Part shown: in pieces, positions 26,500-34,324 of the stretch
Numbering within the stretch: the first letter of the stretch is position 1
How the letters are laid out: each line of letters starts with the position of its first letter
Assembly (NCBI RefSeq): GCF_943192945.1
Contig: NZ_CALPCE010000001.1
Location: 310,001-374,000 of the forward strand
Origin: Anaerocaecibacter muris
GTDB taxonomy: Bacteria > Bacillota > Clostridia > Christensenellales > Pumilibacteraceae
Length of the DNA stretch: 64,000 bases
Reading direction: 5' to 3'
Made by a program: the position numbers and the translations under genes
Notes under the pieces: generated by a model
Databases searched by the model: none
Told to the model about the DNA's origin: nothing
Seen by the model: the letters and a program-made list of their open reading frames with translations, nothing else

Positions 26500-27291
26500 A
26501 TGAACCAACCGAAAGATATAGCGTTAAACTATATAAGCGTCGCGCAGGGTAAGACGACGCAAAAGTGGTATAAGTTGCTTATACTTGCTGTGCTTGCGGG
26601 CGCGTTTATTGCGCTGGGCGGCGCGTTGGCGACATTTGCGGGCGCGGGTTTTACAGGCACACAGGCAAGTCTTATTAAAGGCGCGGTTTTCCCGTTGGGA
26701 CTTATGCTTGTTGTCGTTTGCGGCGCGGAGCTATTTACGGGCAACAGTTTGTTGATTGCGCCGCTGATCAATAAGGATATTAAGATTACGGGCATGCTCA
26801 AAAATTGGGGCATTTTGTATATAGGTAACTTTATCGGCGCGGTCGTAATAGCCGTTCTTGTCGTGTTTAGCCATGCTTACGGCGACGCGGCTGCGGCGGC
26901 GAGCGTTGCGACAGCCGCGGCGAAGTGCAATTTGAGCTTTGGCGACGCAATGCTTCGCGGCATACTTTGCAATATGTTGGTATGCCTTGCGGTATGGGCG
27001 TCTATGGCGAGCAAGAACGTTGCGGGCAAGATATTAGCTATTTATTTGCCTGTATTCGCGTTTGTAGTATGCGGGTTTGAACATAGCATAGCAAACATGT
27101 ATTACATAACGTCGGGATTGATGACGTCCGCCGAATACGGAATTGTTGCGGCGGGGCTTAACTTCGGCAACGGATTATTGTACAGTTTGCTCCCGTCCAC
27201 ATTGGGCAATATTATAGGCGGCGGGCTGATTGCCGTCGCGTATTGGGCGGTTTATTTTAAACGCGAAAAGCCCAAAGATCCGCAACAATAA
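26500..27291 (+). CDS. Formate/nitrite transporter (FNT) family channel
   Basis: A 263-aa integral membrane protein of the FocA/NirC family, pentameric channels for small monovalent anions such as formate, nitrite or hydrosulfide. Six helices are visible. The family segments include GALATFAGAGF early, FPLGLMLVVVCGAELFTGN in the second helix region, ILCNMLVCLAVWAS later, and CGFEHSIANMYY with the conserved histidine that lines the pore. Which anion is carried cannot be read from the sequence. No ribosome site precedes the ATG. degV starts 23 nt after the stop, so the two may be cotranscribed. Confidence 0.92.
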   Translation: MNQPKDIALNYISVAQGKTTQKWYKLLILAVLAGAFIALGGALATFAGAGFTGTQASLIKGAVFPLGLMLVVVCGAELFTGNSLLIAPLINKDIKITGMLKNWGILYIGNFIGAVVIAVLVVFSHAYGDAAAAASVATAAAKCNLSFGDAMLRGILCNMLVCLAVWASMASKNVAGKILAIYLPVFAFVVCGFEHSIANMYYITSGLMTSAEYGIVAAGLNFGNGLLYSLLPSTLGNIIGGGLIAVAYWAVYFKREKPKDPQQ

Positions 27292-27314
27292 ACTAAAATA
27301 ATACAGGTGATTTT

Positions 27315-28160
27315 ATGATTAAATTATTGGTAGATTCCGCATCGGATATAGATTTGACCGAAGCGCGTGATCTCGGTATCGAACTTATTCCCATGCTTAT
27401 TACAATCGGCGAAAAAGAGTATTCCGACGGCGTGGGTTTGTCGCACAAGGAATTTTTTGAAAAGTTGATAGAAAGCGACGAGCTTCCGCAGACAAGCCAG
27501 ATAAACGAGTGTCGGTTCGACGAGCGGTTTTCCGCTTTGACGGCAAACGGCGACGATGTGATTGCTATTGTTTTGTCATCCAAACTCTCCGGCACTTATG
27601 ATTGCGCTTGTCGCGCCGCACAAAAGTATGACGGCAAAGTTCGAGTGGTTGACAGTCTTAACGCGAGCGCGGGCGAGCGTATTTTGTGCATGCATGCCGT
27701 AAAACTTATTAACGAAGGGCGACTGTCTGCGGCGGAAATAGTTGACGAACTCAATATTAAAAAGACCAAGATACGCTTTTTGGCGTTGCTCGGCACTTTG
27801 GAATATCTTAAAAAGGGCGGACGAATTTCGTCGGTCGTGGCGTTTGCGGGCGAAATGTTTTCCATTAAGCCCGTCGTATCCGTTACTGACGGCGAAGTCA
27901 AGTTGGTCGGCAAGGCTATGGGCTCGAAGCGTGGAAGCAACTTGCTTTCGCAGTTTATAGACAAGTACGGAGTGAATTTCGATATGCCGTTTGCTCTTGT
28001 GTATTCGGGGCTTACCGATGAATTTTTGACTAAATACATCACCGACAGCGAAAAACTTTGGGTAGGGAAAACAGATTACTTGCCAAAGTATTTAATAGGC
28101 AGTACGATTGGCACGCATATCGGTCCCGGCGCAATCGGGGTTGCATTCTTTACCGAATAA
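27315..28160 (+). CDS. DegV-family fatty-acid-binding protein
   Basis: A 281-aa DegV/FakB-type protein. Members bind a fatty acid and present it to a FakA kinase for phosphorylation before membrane lipid synthesis. The sequence begins with the family strand KLLVDSASDIDL, has PMLITIGEKEYSDGVGLSHKEFFEKL, the ligand loop QTSQINECRF, the LSSKLSGTYDCA helix, and GGRIS plus IKPVVSV in the second half. Near the end, IGSTIGTHIGPGAIGVAF provides the conserved His/Gly loop. AGGTGA lies just before the ATG. No fakA is in the window. Confidence 0.92.
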   Translation: MIKLLVDSASDIDLTEARDLGIELIPMLITIGEKEYSDGVGLSHKEFFEKLIESDELPQTSQINECRFDERFSALTANGDDVIAIVLSSKLSGTYDCACRAAQKYDGKVRVVDSLNASAGERILCMHAVKLINEGRLSAAEIVDELNIKKTKIRFLALLGTLEYLKKGGRISSVVAFAGEMFSIKPVVSVTDGEVKLVGKAMGSKRGSNLLSQFIDKYGVNFDMPFALVYSGLTDEFLTKYITDSEKLWVGKTDYLPKYLIGSTIGTHIGPGAIGVAFFTE

Positions 28161-28167
28161 AATCCGT

Positions 28168-28197
28168 TTGATCGTTATCGCGATTATAAGCTATAAT
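28168..28197 (+). promoter_or_regulatory. Promoter of the MFS transporter gene
   Basis: TTGATC (28168-28173) and TATAAT (28192-28197) with an 18-nt spacer. The start is expected near 28204, leaving a leader of about 10 nt with AAGGA in it. Confidence 0.65.
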
Positions 28198-28214
28198 GTC
28201 GGACGAAGGACGTT

Positions 28215-29477
28215 ATGTTCGGATTGTTAATAACAATAATATACGTCAGTTTTATTAGTTTGGGCTTGCCCGATTCGCTTTTGGGCGCGGCGTGGCCTGT
28301 CATGCGCGTAGAGTTTTCCGCGCCGTTGTCGTATGCCGGTATAATTTCCATGATTATAAGCGGCGGCACAATTATGTCCAGTTTGTTAAGCGACAGGCTA
28401 ACCAAAAAATTCGGCACGGGCTTGGTTACGGCGATTAGCGTTGCCATGACCGCCGCCGCGTTGTTTTGTTTTTCTGTAAGCACGCAATTATGGATGCTGT
28501 TTGTATTTGCCGTGCCTTACGGCTTGGGCGCGGGCGGCGTGGACGCGTCGCTCAATAATTACGTCGCGTTGCATTTGAAAAGCCGGCACATGAGTTGGCT
28601 ACACTGCATGTGGGGCGTCGGCGCCGCCGTAAGCCCTTACATAATGAGTTATGCGCTTACGGGCGGAAGCGGCTGGCAACAGGGCTATCTTATTGTCGCT
28701 ATAATACAGATTGTATTGTCGGTCTTTATATTCGTAAGTTTGCCGTTGTGGAAAAAGAAACCGCTTGCGATCGCTTCCGAAGCGGTTGAAGTCGCAGAGG
28801 AAAACAAAACGGACGAGGAGCCGTCTGTGAGTGAATCGACGGGCGAAATTGCGGACAATATCGAAAAGTCGGAAACGAAAAGTAAGCCGCTGTCGTTTAA
28901 GCAGATTTTAAAAACGTCGGGCGCGGTGCCGTGCTTTATTTGCTTTTTTTGCTATTGCGCGCTCGAACAAACGGCAATGCTGTGGTCGAGCAGTTATATG
29001 GTATACCACAACGGATTGAGCGTGGAAACCGCCGCGGGCTTTGCGAGTTTGTTCTTTATAGGGATTACGTCAGGCAGGGCTGTAAACGGTTTTTTGACTT
29101 TTAAATTCGGCGATAAGACGTTGATAAGAGCGGGACAGTGCATTATGCTTTGCGGCGCGGCGTTTATATTTATTCCCGACGTTCCCGTAGTTACGTATAT
29201 CGGATTTACTTTGCTCGGTTTGGGTTGTGCGCCTGTGTATCCGAGTATTATTCACATGACCCCGACGCTGTTCGGCGCGGATAAATCGCAAGCAATGATA
29301 GGCGTGCAAATGGCGAGCGCGTATCTCGGTTCGTGCTTTGCGCCGCCGCTATACGGGCTTATGGCAAACCATATCAGTCAAGCGGTGTTGCCGTACTATT
29401 TGTTGGTGCTGCTCGCGCTGATGGTTGTCATGCACGAACTGACCGTCAAAAAGACGGCTAAAAATGTAATGACATAG
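28215..29477 (+). CDS. MFS transporter, FucP/sugar-like type
   Basis: A 420-aa member of the major facilitator superfamily. About 12 hydrophobic helices are visible in two bundles separated by a long, acidic cytoplasmic loop (about residues 190-230, rich in Glu and Ser). The loop between helices 2 and 3 reads SLLSDRLTKKFGTG, a variant of the MFS signature. The PYGLGAGGVDASLNNYV and HCMWGVGAAVSPYI segments resemble the FucP/sugar-permease branch. Substrate is unknown. It stands alone between its own promoter and the que operon. Confidence 0.85.
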   Translation: MFGLLITIIYVSFISLGLPDSLLGAAWPVMRVEFSAPLSYAGIISMIISGGTIMSSLLSDRLTKKFGTGLVTAISVAMTAAALFCFSVSTQLWMLFVFAVPYGLGAGGVDASLNNYVALHLKSRHMSWLHCMWGVGAAVSPYIMSYALTGGSGWQQGYLIVAIIQIVLSVFIFVSLPLWKKKPLAIASEAVEVAEENKTDEEPSVSESTGEIADNIEKSETKSKPLSFKQILKTSGAVPCFICFFCYCALEQTAMLWSSSYMVYHNGLSVETAAGFASLFFIGITSGRAVNGFLTFKFGDKTLIRAGQCIMLCGAAFIFIPDVPVVTYIGFTLLGLGCAPVYPSIIHMTPTLFGADKSQAMIGVQMASAYLGSCFAPPLYGLMANHISQAVLPYYLLVLLALMVVMHELTVKKTAKNVMT

Positions 29478-29568
29478 GTTGTCGCTTATAAACGCAATGC
29501 AAAAAATGACGCTTGTTACGTCGATTGGGTATTTTTAAAATATGCAGAGCGTAAACCCTTCGATTGAG

Positions 29569-29597
29569 TTGACATACGTGTTGCGGAGTGGTATTAT
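29569..29597 (+). promoter_or_regulatory. Promoter of the queuosine-precursor operon
   Basis: TTGACA (29569-29574) and TATTAT (29592-29597) with a 17-nt spacer. The expected start is near 29604, just before the riboswitch. Confidence 0.8.
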
Positions 29598-29611
29598 ATA
29601 GTTAATTAAAC

Positions 29612-29653
29612 GGACAGTTCGTTTGCGCCATCCTGTCGTTAAACAAAACCAGG
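29612..29653 (+). promoter_or_regulatory. preQ1-I-type riboswitch aptamer
   Basis: A short stem (GGACAG with CTGTC) encloses a 14-15 nt loop that starts TTCG and contains a C-rich stretch. It is followed by the A-rich tail GTTAAACAAAACCAGGG, closely resembling the tail of known preQ1-I aptamers. The tail GG(G) can pair with loop CC to form the expected pseudoknot. It lies between a promoter and a terminator, directly upstream of queD-queE-folE-queC-queF. preQ1 binding would be expected to favour termination, giving product feedback; the class is assigned by eye. Confidence 0.8.
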
Positions 29654-29682
29654 GCATCTTAATGAGAAAAGTCTTTTAGGGT

Positions 29683-29712
29683 GCAGTCGTTTTGTAGCGA
29701 CTGTATTTTTTT
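29683..29712 (+). terminator. Riboswitch expression-platform terminator
   Basis: CAGTCG (29684-29689) pairs with CGACTG (29698-29703), followed by TATTTTTTT. Upstream, 29654-29662 can pair with 29676-29684 in a 9-bp stem that overlaps both the aptamer tail and the terminator base, a possible antiterminator. Confidence 0.75.
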
Positions 29713-29729
29713 CGCAACGGGAGAGATAT

Positions 29730-30149
29730 ATGTATTATTTAAAAACTTCGGCATGTTTTGACAGCGCGCACTTTCTTCACGGATATAACGGCAAGTGCGC
29801 AAACATCCACGGTCACCACTGGGTGGTGGAAGTAAAGATAAGCGGTGACAAATTGCAAAAAAGCGGTGAAAAGCGCGGTATGCTTTTGGATTTCGGCGAT
29901 TTTAAGCAGACGGTTAAAGAGCTTGCGGAAGGCTTTGACCATAAACTTATTTACGAAAAAAACACCCTTAAACCCGTTACCGTTGCCGCGCTTAAAGAAG
30001 AAGGGTTTTCGATGATCGAAACGGATTTCAGACCAACTGCCGAAAACTTCGCCGCGCACATATATGCCGAACTTTGCAACAAAGGCTTGCCCGTATCCTG
30101 CGTGGAAGTTTATGAAACGCCCAAGAACTGCGCGGTGTACGGTGAGTAA
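29730..30149 (+). CDS. queD: 6-carboxy-5,6,7,8-tetrahydropterin synthase
   Basis: A 139-aa QueD that converts dihydroneopterin triphosphate to 6-carboxytetrahydropterin, the second step to preQ0. The zinc histidines are visible at H14 (DSAHFLHGYN) and in HGHH at 28-30, and the catalytic cysteine region is GKCANIHG. A conserved late glutamate lies in VEVYETP. GGGAG lies 6 nt before the ATG. It is the first gene of the operon, directly behind the riboswitch terminator, and queE follows 1 nt after the stop. Confidence 0.95.
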   Translation: MYYLKTSACFDSAHFLHGYNGKCANIHGHHWVVEVKISGDKLQKSGEKRGMLLDFGDFKQTVKELAEGFDHKLIYEKNTLKPVTVAALKEEGFSMIETDFRPTAENFAAHIYAELCNKGLPVSCVEVYETPKNCAVYGE

Positions 30150-30150
30150 T

Positions 30151-30816
30151 ATGTCATGTTTTAAAGTTGCCGAAAAGTTTGTAAGCATAAACGGAGAAGG
30201 TCAGCGCGCGGGCGAGCTTGCCGTGTTTTTGAGATTTTGCGGTTGCAATCTAAATTGCGACTATTGCGACACGCGCTGGGCAAATACCGCAGACGTAAAA
30301 TACGAACTTGCTTCTGCGGAAGATCTTGTTACATACGTAAAATCGACGGGCGTAAAAAACGTTACCTTGACGGGCGGGGAGCCGCTTTTGCAAGCGGATA
30401 TTGCGCGACTTATAGTTCTTCTGGGCGCGTCGGGCGCAGAGGTTGAAATAGAAACCAACGGAAGCGTGTCGTTGGAAGAAATAAATTCCCTTAAGCCGCG
30501 TCCCTCCGTTACCGCCGATTATAAACTTCCGTCAAGCGGAATGGAAAAATATATGTTGACCGAAAACTTTTCTTGCCTTACGTTACGTGATGCGGTCAAG
30601 TTTGTGGTAGGGGACATGTGCGATCTTGCGCGTGCGGAGGAGATTATAAACGAGTACGGACTAATAGACAGGTGCCGTGTTTATTTCAGCCCGGTGTTCG
30701 GAAAAATCATGCCCGAAGAAATCGTGGAGTTTATGAAAGAGCGTAAACTTAACGGCGCACGTCTGCAATTACAGTTGCACAAAATTATATGGAAACCCGA
30801 TATGCGCGGGGTATAG
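30151..30816 (+). CDS. queE: 7-carboxy-7-deazaguanine synthase (radical SAM)
   Basis: A 221-aa QueE, the radical SAM enzyme that rearranges 6-carboxytetrahydropterin to 7-carboxy-7-deazaguanine. The iron-sulfur motif is CX3CX2C with C32, C36 and C39 (GCNLNCDYCDTRW). The SAM-binding LTGGEPLLQ follows, and the N-terminal substrate segment is FVSINGEGQRAGE. A longer frame begins at 30064 inside queD, but the ATG at 30151 has GGTGAG upstream and begins at the usual family N-terminus. folE follows after 8 nt. Confidence 0.95.
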   Translation: MSCFKVAEKFVSINGEGQRAGELAVFLRFCGCNLNCDYCDTRWANTADVKYELASAEDLVTYVKSTGVKNVTLTGGEPLLQADIARLIVLLGASGAEVEIETNGSVSLEEINSLKPRPSVTADYKLPSSGMEKYMLTENFSCLTLRDAVKFVVGDMCDLARAEEIINEYGLIDRCRVYFSPVFGKIMPEEIVEFMKERKLNGARLQLQLHKIIWKPDMRGV

Positions 30817-30824
30817 GAGAAAGT

Positions 30825-31397
30825 ATGAATATAAGCGAAATAGAAAAACATGTCCGCGGGTTATTAGTCGCCATTGGCGAAGACCCCGACAGGGAAGGTC
30901 TGCGCGAAACGCCCGCACGAGTGGCGCGCATGTACGAAGAAGCGTTTGAAGGGATAAAATACACTAACCGCGAAATAGCGGATATGTTCGGAAAAACGTT
31001 TGAAATTCCGTCCGACCCGAATTCGGGCGGCGCGGTAGTCATAAAGGACATTAGCGTGTTCAGCTATTGCGAGCATCATTTAGCACTTATGTACGATATG
31101 AAAGTTGACGTGGCGTATGTTCCGCGAGGGAGAGTTTTGGGATTGAGCAAAATCGCTCGCATTTGCGATATGGCGGCAAAGCGGTTGCAATTGCAGGAGC
31201 GTTTGGGGCGGGATATTGCCGAGATAATTTCGCTTGCGGCTTTATCTCCCGACGTAGGCGTAAGGATAGAGGGTTGTCACAGCTGTATGACATCGCGCGG
31301 GATAAAAAACGTATCGTCAAAAACGGTTACCAAAACTTACTTCGGGGCGTTCAAAGACGATGTTTCGTTACAAAATCTTTTAGGGGATAGGCTATGA
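30825..31397 (+). CDS. folE: GTP cyclohydrolase I
   Basis: A 190-aa FolE that opens GTP to dihydroneopterin triphosphate, the first step toward both folate and 7-deazaguanines. The family pattern DREGLRETPARVARMYEE opens the protein. Zinc ligands appear in SYCEHHLAL and in CHSCMTSRG, and the GRVLGLSKIARICD segment is typical of the active site. The start at 30825 has AGGAGAAAGT directly upstream; an in-frame ATG at 30789 lies inside queE and is less likely. Its place inside the que operon suggests a copy serving preQ0 synthesis, though it may also feed folate. Confidence 0.95.
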   Translation: MNISEIEKHVRGLLVAIGEDPDREGLRETPARVARMYEEAFEGIKYTNREIADMFGKTFEIPSDPNSGGAVVIKDISVFSYCEHHLALMYDMKVDVAYVPRGRVLGLSKIARICDMAAKRLQLQERLGRDIAEIISLAALSPDVGVRIEGCHSCMTSRGIKNVSSKTVTKTYFGAFKDDVSLQNLLGDRL

Positions 31398-32080
31398 AAG
31401 CATTAGTTTTATTAAGCGGCGGAGTGGACAGCGCGACTTGTCTCGGGCTGGCGGTTCAAAAATACGGCGCGACGGAAGTTTCCGCCCTTACCGTATACTA
31501 CGGTCAAACTCACAGTAAAGAACTTGACGCCGCGCAAAAAGTTGCCGACTTTTACGGCGTCGTATTAAAACGGCTGGATCTTTCGGTTATATTCGAAGGG
31601 TCGGACTGTTCGCTCTTGGCGCAGTCGCATAATGATATACCGTTGCAAAGCTATGCCGAACAGCTTTCCGTAACGGGCGGCAAGCCCGTTTCGACTTACG
31701 TTCCTTTCCGGAACGGACTGTTTCTATCGGCGGCGGCAAGCGTAGCGCTGTCGCACGGGTGCGAAGTAATTTATTACGGCGCGCACAGTGACGACGCGGC
31801 AGGCAACGCCTATCCCGATTGCAGTGAAAAGTTTAATTCCGCGATGGGCGAAGCTATCTATACGGGCAGCGGCGGACAGCTTAAAATACTTGCGCCTTTT
31901 GTAAACTTAAACAAATCGCAGGTTGTCAAAAAGGGGCTCGAACTCGGAGTTCCGTATAAATATACGTGGAGCTGTTATTCGGGCGGAGAAAAACCTTGCG
32001 GCGTATGCGCTACCTGTCGCGATCGTGCCGCCGCATTTAAAGCCAACGGAATACAAGACCCTGCAATAAAAGGAGAATAA
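31394..32080 (+). CDS. queC: 7-cyano-7-deazaguanine (preQ0) synthase
   Basis: A 228-aa QueC that uses ATP and ammonia to convert 7-carboxy-7-deazaguanine to preQ0. The PP-loop ATPase motif is [11 protein letters not shown] near residues 6-16. The zinc-binding cysteines are clustered near the C-terminus in [31 protein letters not shown] is the conserved central helix. Its ATG overlaps the folE stop as ATGA, so translation is coupled; queF follows 1 nt after its stop. Confidence 0.96.
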   Translation: MKALVLLSGGVDSATCLGLAVQKYGATEVSALTVYYGQTHSKELDAAQKVADFYGVVLKRLDLSVIFEGSDCSLLAQSHNDIPLQSYAEQLSVTGGKPVSTYVPFRNGLFLSAAASVALSHGCEVIYYGAHSDDAAGNAYPDCSEKFNSAMGEAIYTGSGGQLKILAPFVNLNKSQVVKKGLELGVPYKYTWSCYSGGEKPCGVCATCRDRAAAFKANGIQDPAIKGE

Positions 32081-32081
32081 C

Positions 32082-32573
32082 ATGTCAAGAGATAAACAGA
32101 ATGAAGGTATTACCTTGCTTGGAAACAACAACACCAAATATCCGCAGACTTACGACCCGTCCGTTTTGGAAACATTTGCAAACAAACACCCCGGAAGAGA
32201 TTATTTCGTAAAGTTTAACTGTCCGGAATTCACAAGCCTTTGTCCGATTACGGGACAGCCCGATTTTGCTACGGTCTATATTTCGTACGTGCCGCGCGAA
32301 AAAATGGTTGAAAGCAAGTCTTTAAAGCTGTATCTTTTCGGGTTCAGAAATCGCGGCGATTTCCATGAAGACTGCGTGAACATAATTATAAACGATCTTA
32401 TAGATTTGATGGATCCCGCATATATCGAAGTATGGGGCAAATTTCTTCCTCGCGGCGGAATTTCCATAGACCCTTATTGCAACTACGGCAAAAAGGGAAC
32501 CAAGTGGGAACAGGTAGCTTGGGACAGGCTTGCGCGCCACGATATGTATCCCGAAAAAATCGACAACAGATAA
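32082..32573 (+). CDS. queF: preQ0 reductase (NADPH-dependent nitrile reductase)
   Basis: A 163-aa unimodular QueF that reduces the nitrile of preQ0 to the amine preQ1. The catalytic cysteine (C54) and aspartate (D61) are in [11 protein letters not shown], and the QueF motif appears as [14 protein letters not shown], followed by HEDCVN. Length matches the short Bacillus-type enzyme. An AAGGAG site lies just upstream. It is the last gene of the operon and makes the ligand sensed by the riboswitch. No tgt or queA is in the window. Confidence 0.96.
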   Translation: MSRDKQNEGITLLGNNNTKYPQTYDPSVLETFANKHPGRDYFVKFNCPEFTSLCPITGQPDFATVYISYVPREKMVESKSLKLYLFGFRNRGDFHEDCVNIIINDLIDLMDPAYIEVWGKFLPRGGISIDPYCNYGKKGTKWEQVAWDRLARHDMYPEKIDNR

Positions 32574-32612
32574 CTAAATATCCCCGCGTATTATCGCGGG
32601 GATATTTAGTTT
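32573..32612 (+). terminator. Terminator of the que operon
   Basis: A perfect 16-bp inverted repeat (32573-32588 with 32595-32610) with a TATTAT loop starts on the last base of the queF stop codon. The T-tract after it is short (TTT), so it may act in either direction. Confidence 0.75.
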
Positions 32613-32772
32613 ACAACGCACGTATTTTCGGACAATAACGGGCAAAATTTTTTTGTTGTGTCTAACGCAAAAATAGGGAAATGACAACGAAAATAAATTT
32701 AATCCACGTCGTGTCGGGCATGTATTGCACGAAAAGGGGAAATACCGAAAATAGCACGATGCTCCTTTGCAT
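32613..32772. other. Intergenic stretch with no recognised feature
   Basis: About 160 nt between the que terminator and the tRNA-Gly terminator. I see no convincing reading frame, RNA fold or promoter in it. Confidence 0.6.
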
Positions 32773-32825
32773 AAAAAAAGACACACGCAACGGAGTTTTG
32801 CCTGCTCCTATTGCGTGTGTCTTTT
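32773..32825 (-). terminator. Terminator of tRNA-Gly
   Basis: GACACACGCAA (32780-32790) pairs with TTGCGTGTGTC (32811-32821), with an inner GGAG/CTCC pairing in the loop. On the minus strand the stem is followed by seven T. Confidence 0.85.
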
Positions 32826-32900
32826 TGGAGCGGAAGACGAGATTCGAACCCGCGACCCTCACCTTGGCAAGGTGATGCTCTACCCCTGAGCCACTTCCGC
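32826..32900 (-). tRNA. tRNA-Gly (anticodon GCC)
   Basis: The minus strand forms a cloverleaf with acceptor GCGGAAG/CTTCCGC, anticodon loop TTGCCAA, T-arm with GTTCGAA, discriminator T and an encoded CCA. Confidence 0.96.
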
Positions 32901-32935
32901 ATAGTTTGTTGCGCTCTGTTTAAGAGAGCATAGTA

Positions 32936-32965
32936 AATATATCACTAATAGAATATATTTGTCAA
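32936..32965 (-). promoter_or_regulatory. Promoter of tRNA-Gly
   Basis: On the minus strand TTGACA (32960-32965) and TATATT (32936-32941) have an 18-nt spacer. It diverges from the rpmF promoter. Confidence 0.75.
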
Positions 32966-33004
32966 GCATTTTTCATTAAAAATTCGTTAATTGCTTAAAA
33001 ATGT

Positions 33005-33033
33005 TTGACAACGGAGTTAAGATGCGATATAAT
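33005..33033 (+). promoter_or_regulatory. Promoter of rpmF
   Basis: Perfect TTGACA (33005-33010) and TATAAT (33028-33033) with a 17-nt spacer, as expected for a ribosomal protein gene. Confidence 0.88.
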
Positions 33034-33059
33034 CGTGATGTAACATAAGGAGGTGGATT

Positions 33060-33248
33060 ATGGCTGTCCCCAAACATAAAACGTCTAAACAGCGCACGCA
33101 TACTCGCGGCTCGCAATGGAAGCTCGCGGCGCCCACGTTGGTAGAATGTAAGAATTGTCATCAGCTCGTTCAGTTGCATCGTGTTTGCCCGAATTGCGGT
33201 TTCTACGACACCGAACTGAAAATCGACAAAAATCAAGGTAACGACTAA
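33060..33248 (+). CDS. rpmF: Ribosomal protein bL32
   Basis: The 62-aa large-subunit protein L32. It starts with the invariant MAVPKHKTSKQRTHTR and keeps the zinc-binding pairs CKNC and CPNC (the C+ form). A strong AAGGAGGTGG precedes the ATG. In many Bacillota a DUF177 (YceD) gene precedes rpmF; it is absent here. A terminator lies between rpmF and plsX. Confidence 0.97.
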   Translation: MAVPKHKTSKQRTHTRGSQWKLAAPTLVECKNCHQLVQLHRVCPNCGFYDTELKIDKNQGND

Positions 33249-33255
33249 AAAAATT

Positions 33256-33284
33256 TACCCCGTATATACACGGGGTATCTTTTT
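33256..33284 (+). terminator. Terminator or attenuator between rpmF and plsX
   Basis: TACCCCGT (33256-33263) pairs perfectly with ACGGGGTA (33270-33277), followed by TCTTTTT. No promoter is visible between it and plsX, so it probably lets only part of the rpmF transcription continue. Confidence 0.75.
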
Positions 33285-33301
33285 ATGTGTGAGAGGTTGC
33301 A

Positions 33302-34324
33302 ATGAAGATTATTATCGACATAGGCGGGTGTGACAATCCGCAAAAGATGATTGCCGGCGCGGTAAACGCCGCTAACGAATTCGGTAAGTATACTATGGTC
33401 GTCGTCGGCGACGAAAATTTTATTCGTGCCAACATTAAAGAACCTTTGCCGAAGAATTTGATTATAAAGCATGCGCCCGACGTTATCACAAACGACGATA
33501 CGCCTACACGCGCAATCAGGCAAAAACCCGATTCTTCGCTTATTCGCGCGTTTAAAACGCTTACCGAATCGGACGACGCAGTCGGGTTGGTCAGCGGCGG
33601 AAGTACCGGCGCGGTGCTTACGGGCGCAACGTTGCTTGTGGGGCGCATAAAGGGCGTGCACCGTCCCGTGCTCGCGTCGTTGTTGCCGACGGCTATTGAC
33701 GGCAAGCTCGTGTGCGTTGCCGATTGCGGCGCGAACGTGGACAGCAAGCCGGAGTTTTTGGCGCAGTTCGGTGTTATGGCGGATATGTACGTCCGCGCGT
33801 TGTTCGGCACGGAAAATCCGCGCGTAGCGTTGCTTTCCGTCGGCACCGAGGAACATAAGGGCGACGAACGTTCAAAGGCGGCGCATGCGTTGTTGAAAGA
33901 ACAGCCTATCAACTTTGTGGGCAACATGGAAGCGCGCGACGTTTTAACGGGGGATTACGACGTTGTCGTAAGCGATGGTTTTTCGGGCAACGTGCTTATC
34001 AAATCGGTAGAAGGCACGGCTAAAATGGTTATGGGACAACTCAAAAAAGCCATGTTCTCATCGGTCAAATCAAAGCTCGGCGCGTTGATGATGAAAAAAT
34101 CGCTTAAAGGTCTTAAATCTAAAATGGATTACCACGCTTACGGCGGCGCGGCGTTCCTCGGCGTTAAGAAAATAGTGGTTAAAACACACGGTTCGTCCAA
34201 TGAGGTGTCCACCAAAGCGTCCGTTGCGAACATTATCAGATTGCATGAACATCACATTATAGAAGACATTACCGCGGGCATTACGGCGGAAGTAAGCGCG
34301 CCCGCAGAGAGCGAAAGTGAATAA
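33302..34324 (+). CDS. plsX: Phosphate acyltransferase (acyl-ACP to acyl-phosphate)
   Basis: A 340-aa PlsX, the peripheral membrane enzyme that makes acyl-phosphate from acyl-ACP for phosphatidic acid synthesis. Recognisable parts are IDIGGCDNPQKMIAGAVNAA (where the family usually has GGDxAP), GLVSGGSTGAVLTGA, CGANVDSKPEFLAQFG, and DVVVSDGFSGNVLIKSVEG. GAGG lies 6 nt before the ATG. The usual fapR, fabD, fabG and acpP neighbours are absent, and rnc overlaps its 3' end by 8 bases. Confidence 0.95.
   Translation: MKIIIDIGGCDNPQKMIAGAVNAANEFGKYTMVVVGDENFIRANIKEPLPKNLIIKHAPDVITNDDTPTRAIRQKPDSSLIRAFKTLTESDDAVGLVSGGSTGAVLTGATLLVGRIKGVHRPVLASLLPTAIDGKLVCVADCGANVDSKPEFLAQFGVMADMYVRALFGTENPRVALLSVGTEEHKGDERSKAAHALLKEQPINFVGNMEARDVLTGDYDVVVSDGFSGNVLIKSVEGTAKMVMGQLKKAMFSSVKSKLGALMMKKSLKGLKSKMDYHAYGGAAFLGVKKIVVKTHGSSNEVSTKASVANIIRLHEHHIIEDITAGITAEVSAPAESESE

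Noticed and set aside
29612-29653. preQ1-II or preQ1-III riboswitch
   Set aside because: The short stem, TTCG loop start and A-rich tail fit the small class I aptamer better; the larger folds of classes II and III are not apparent.
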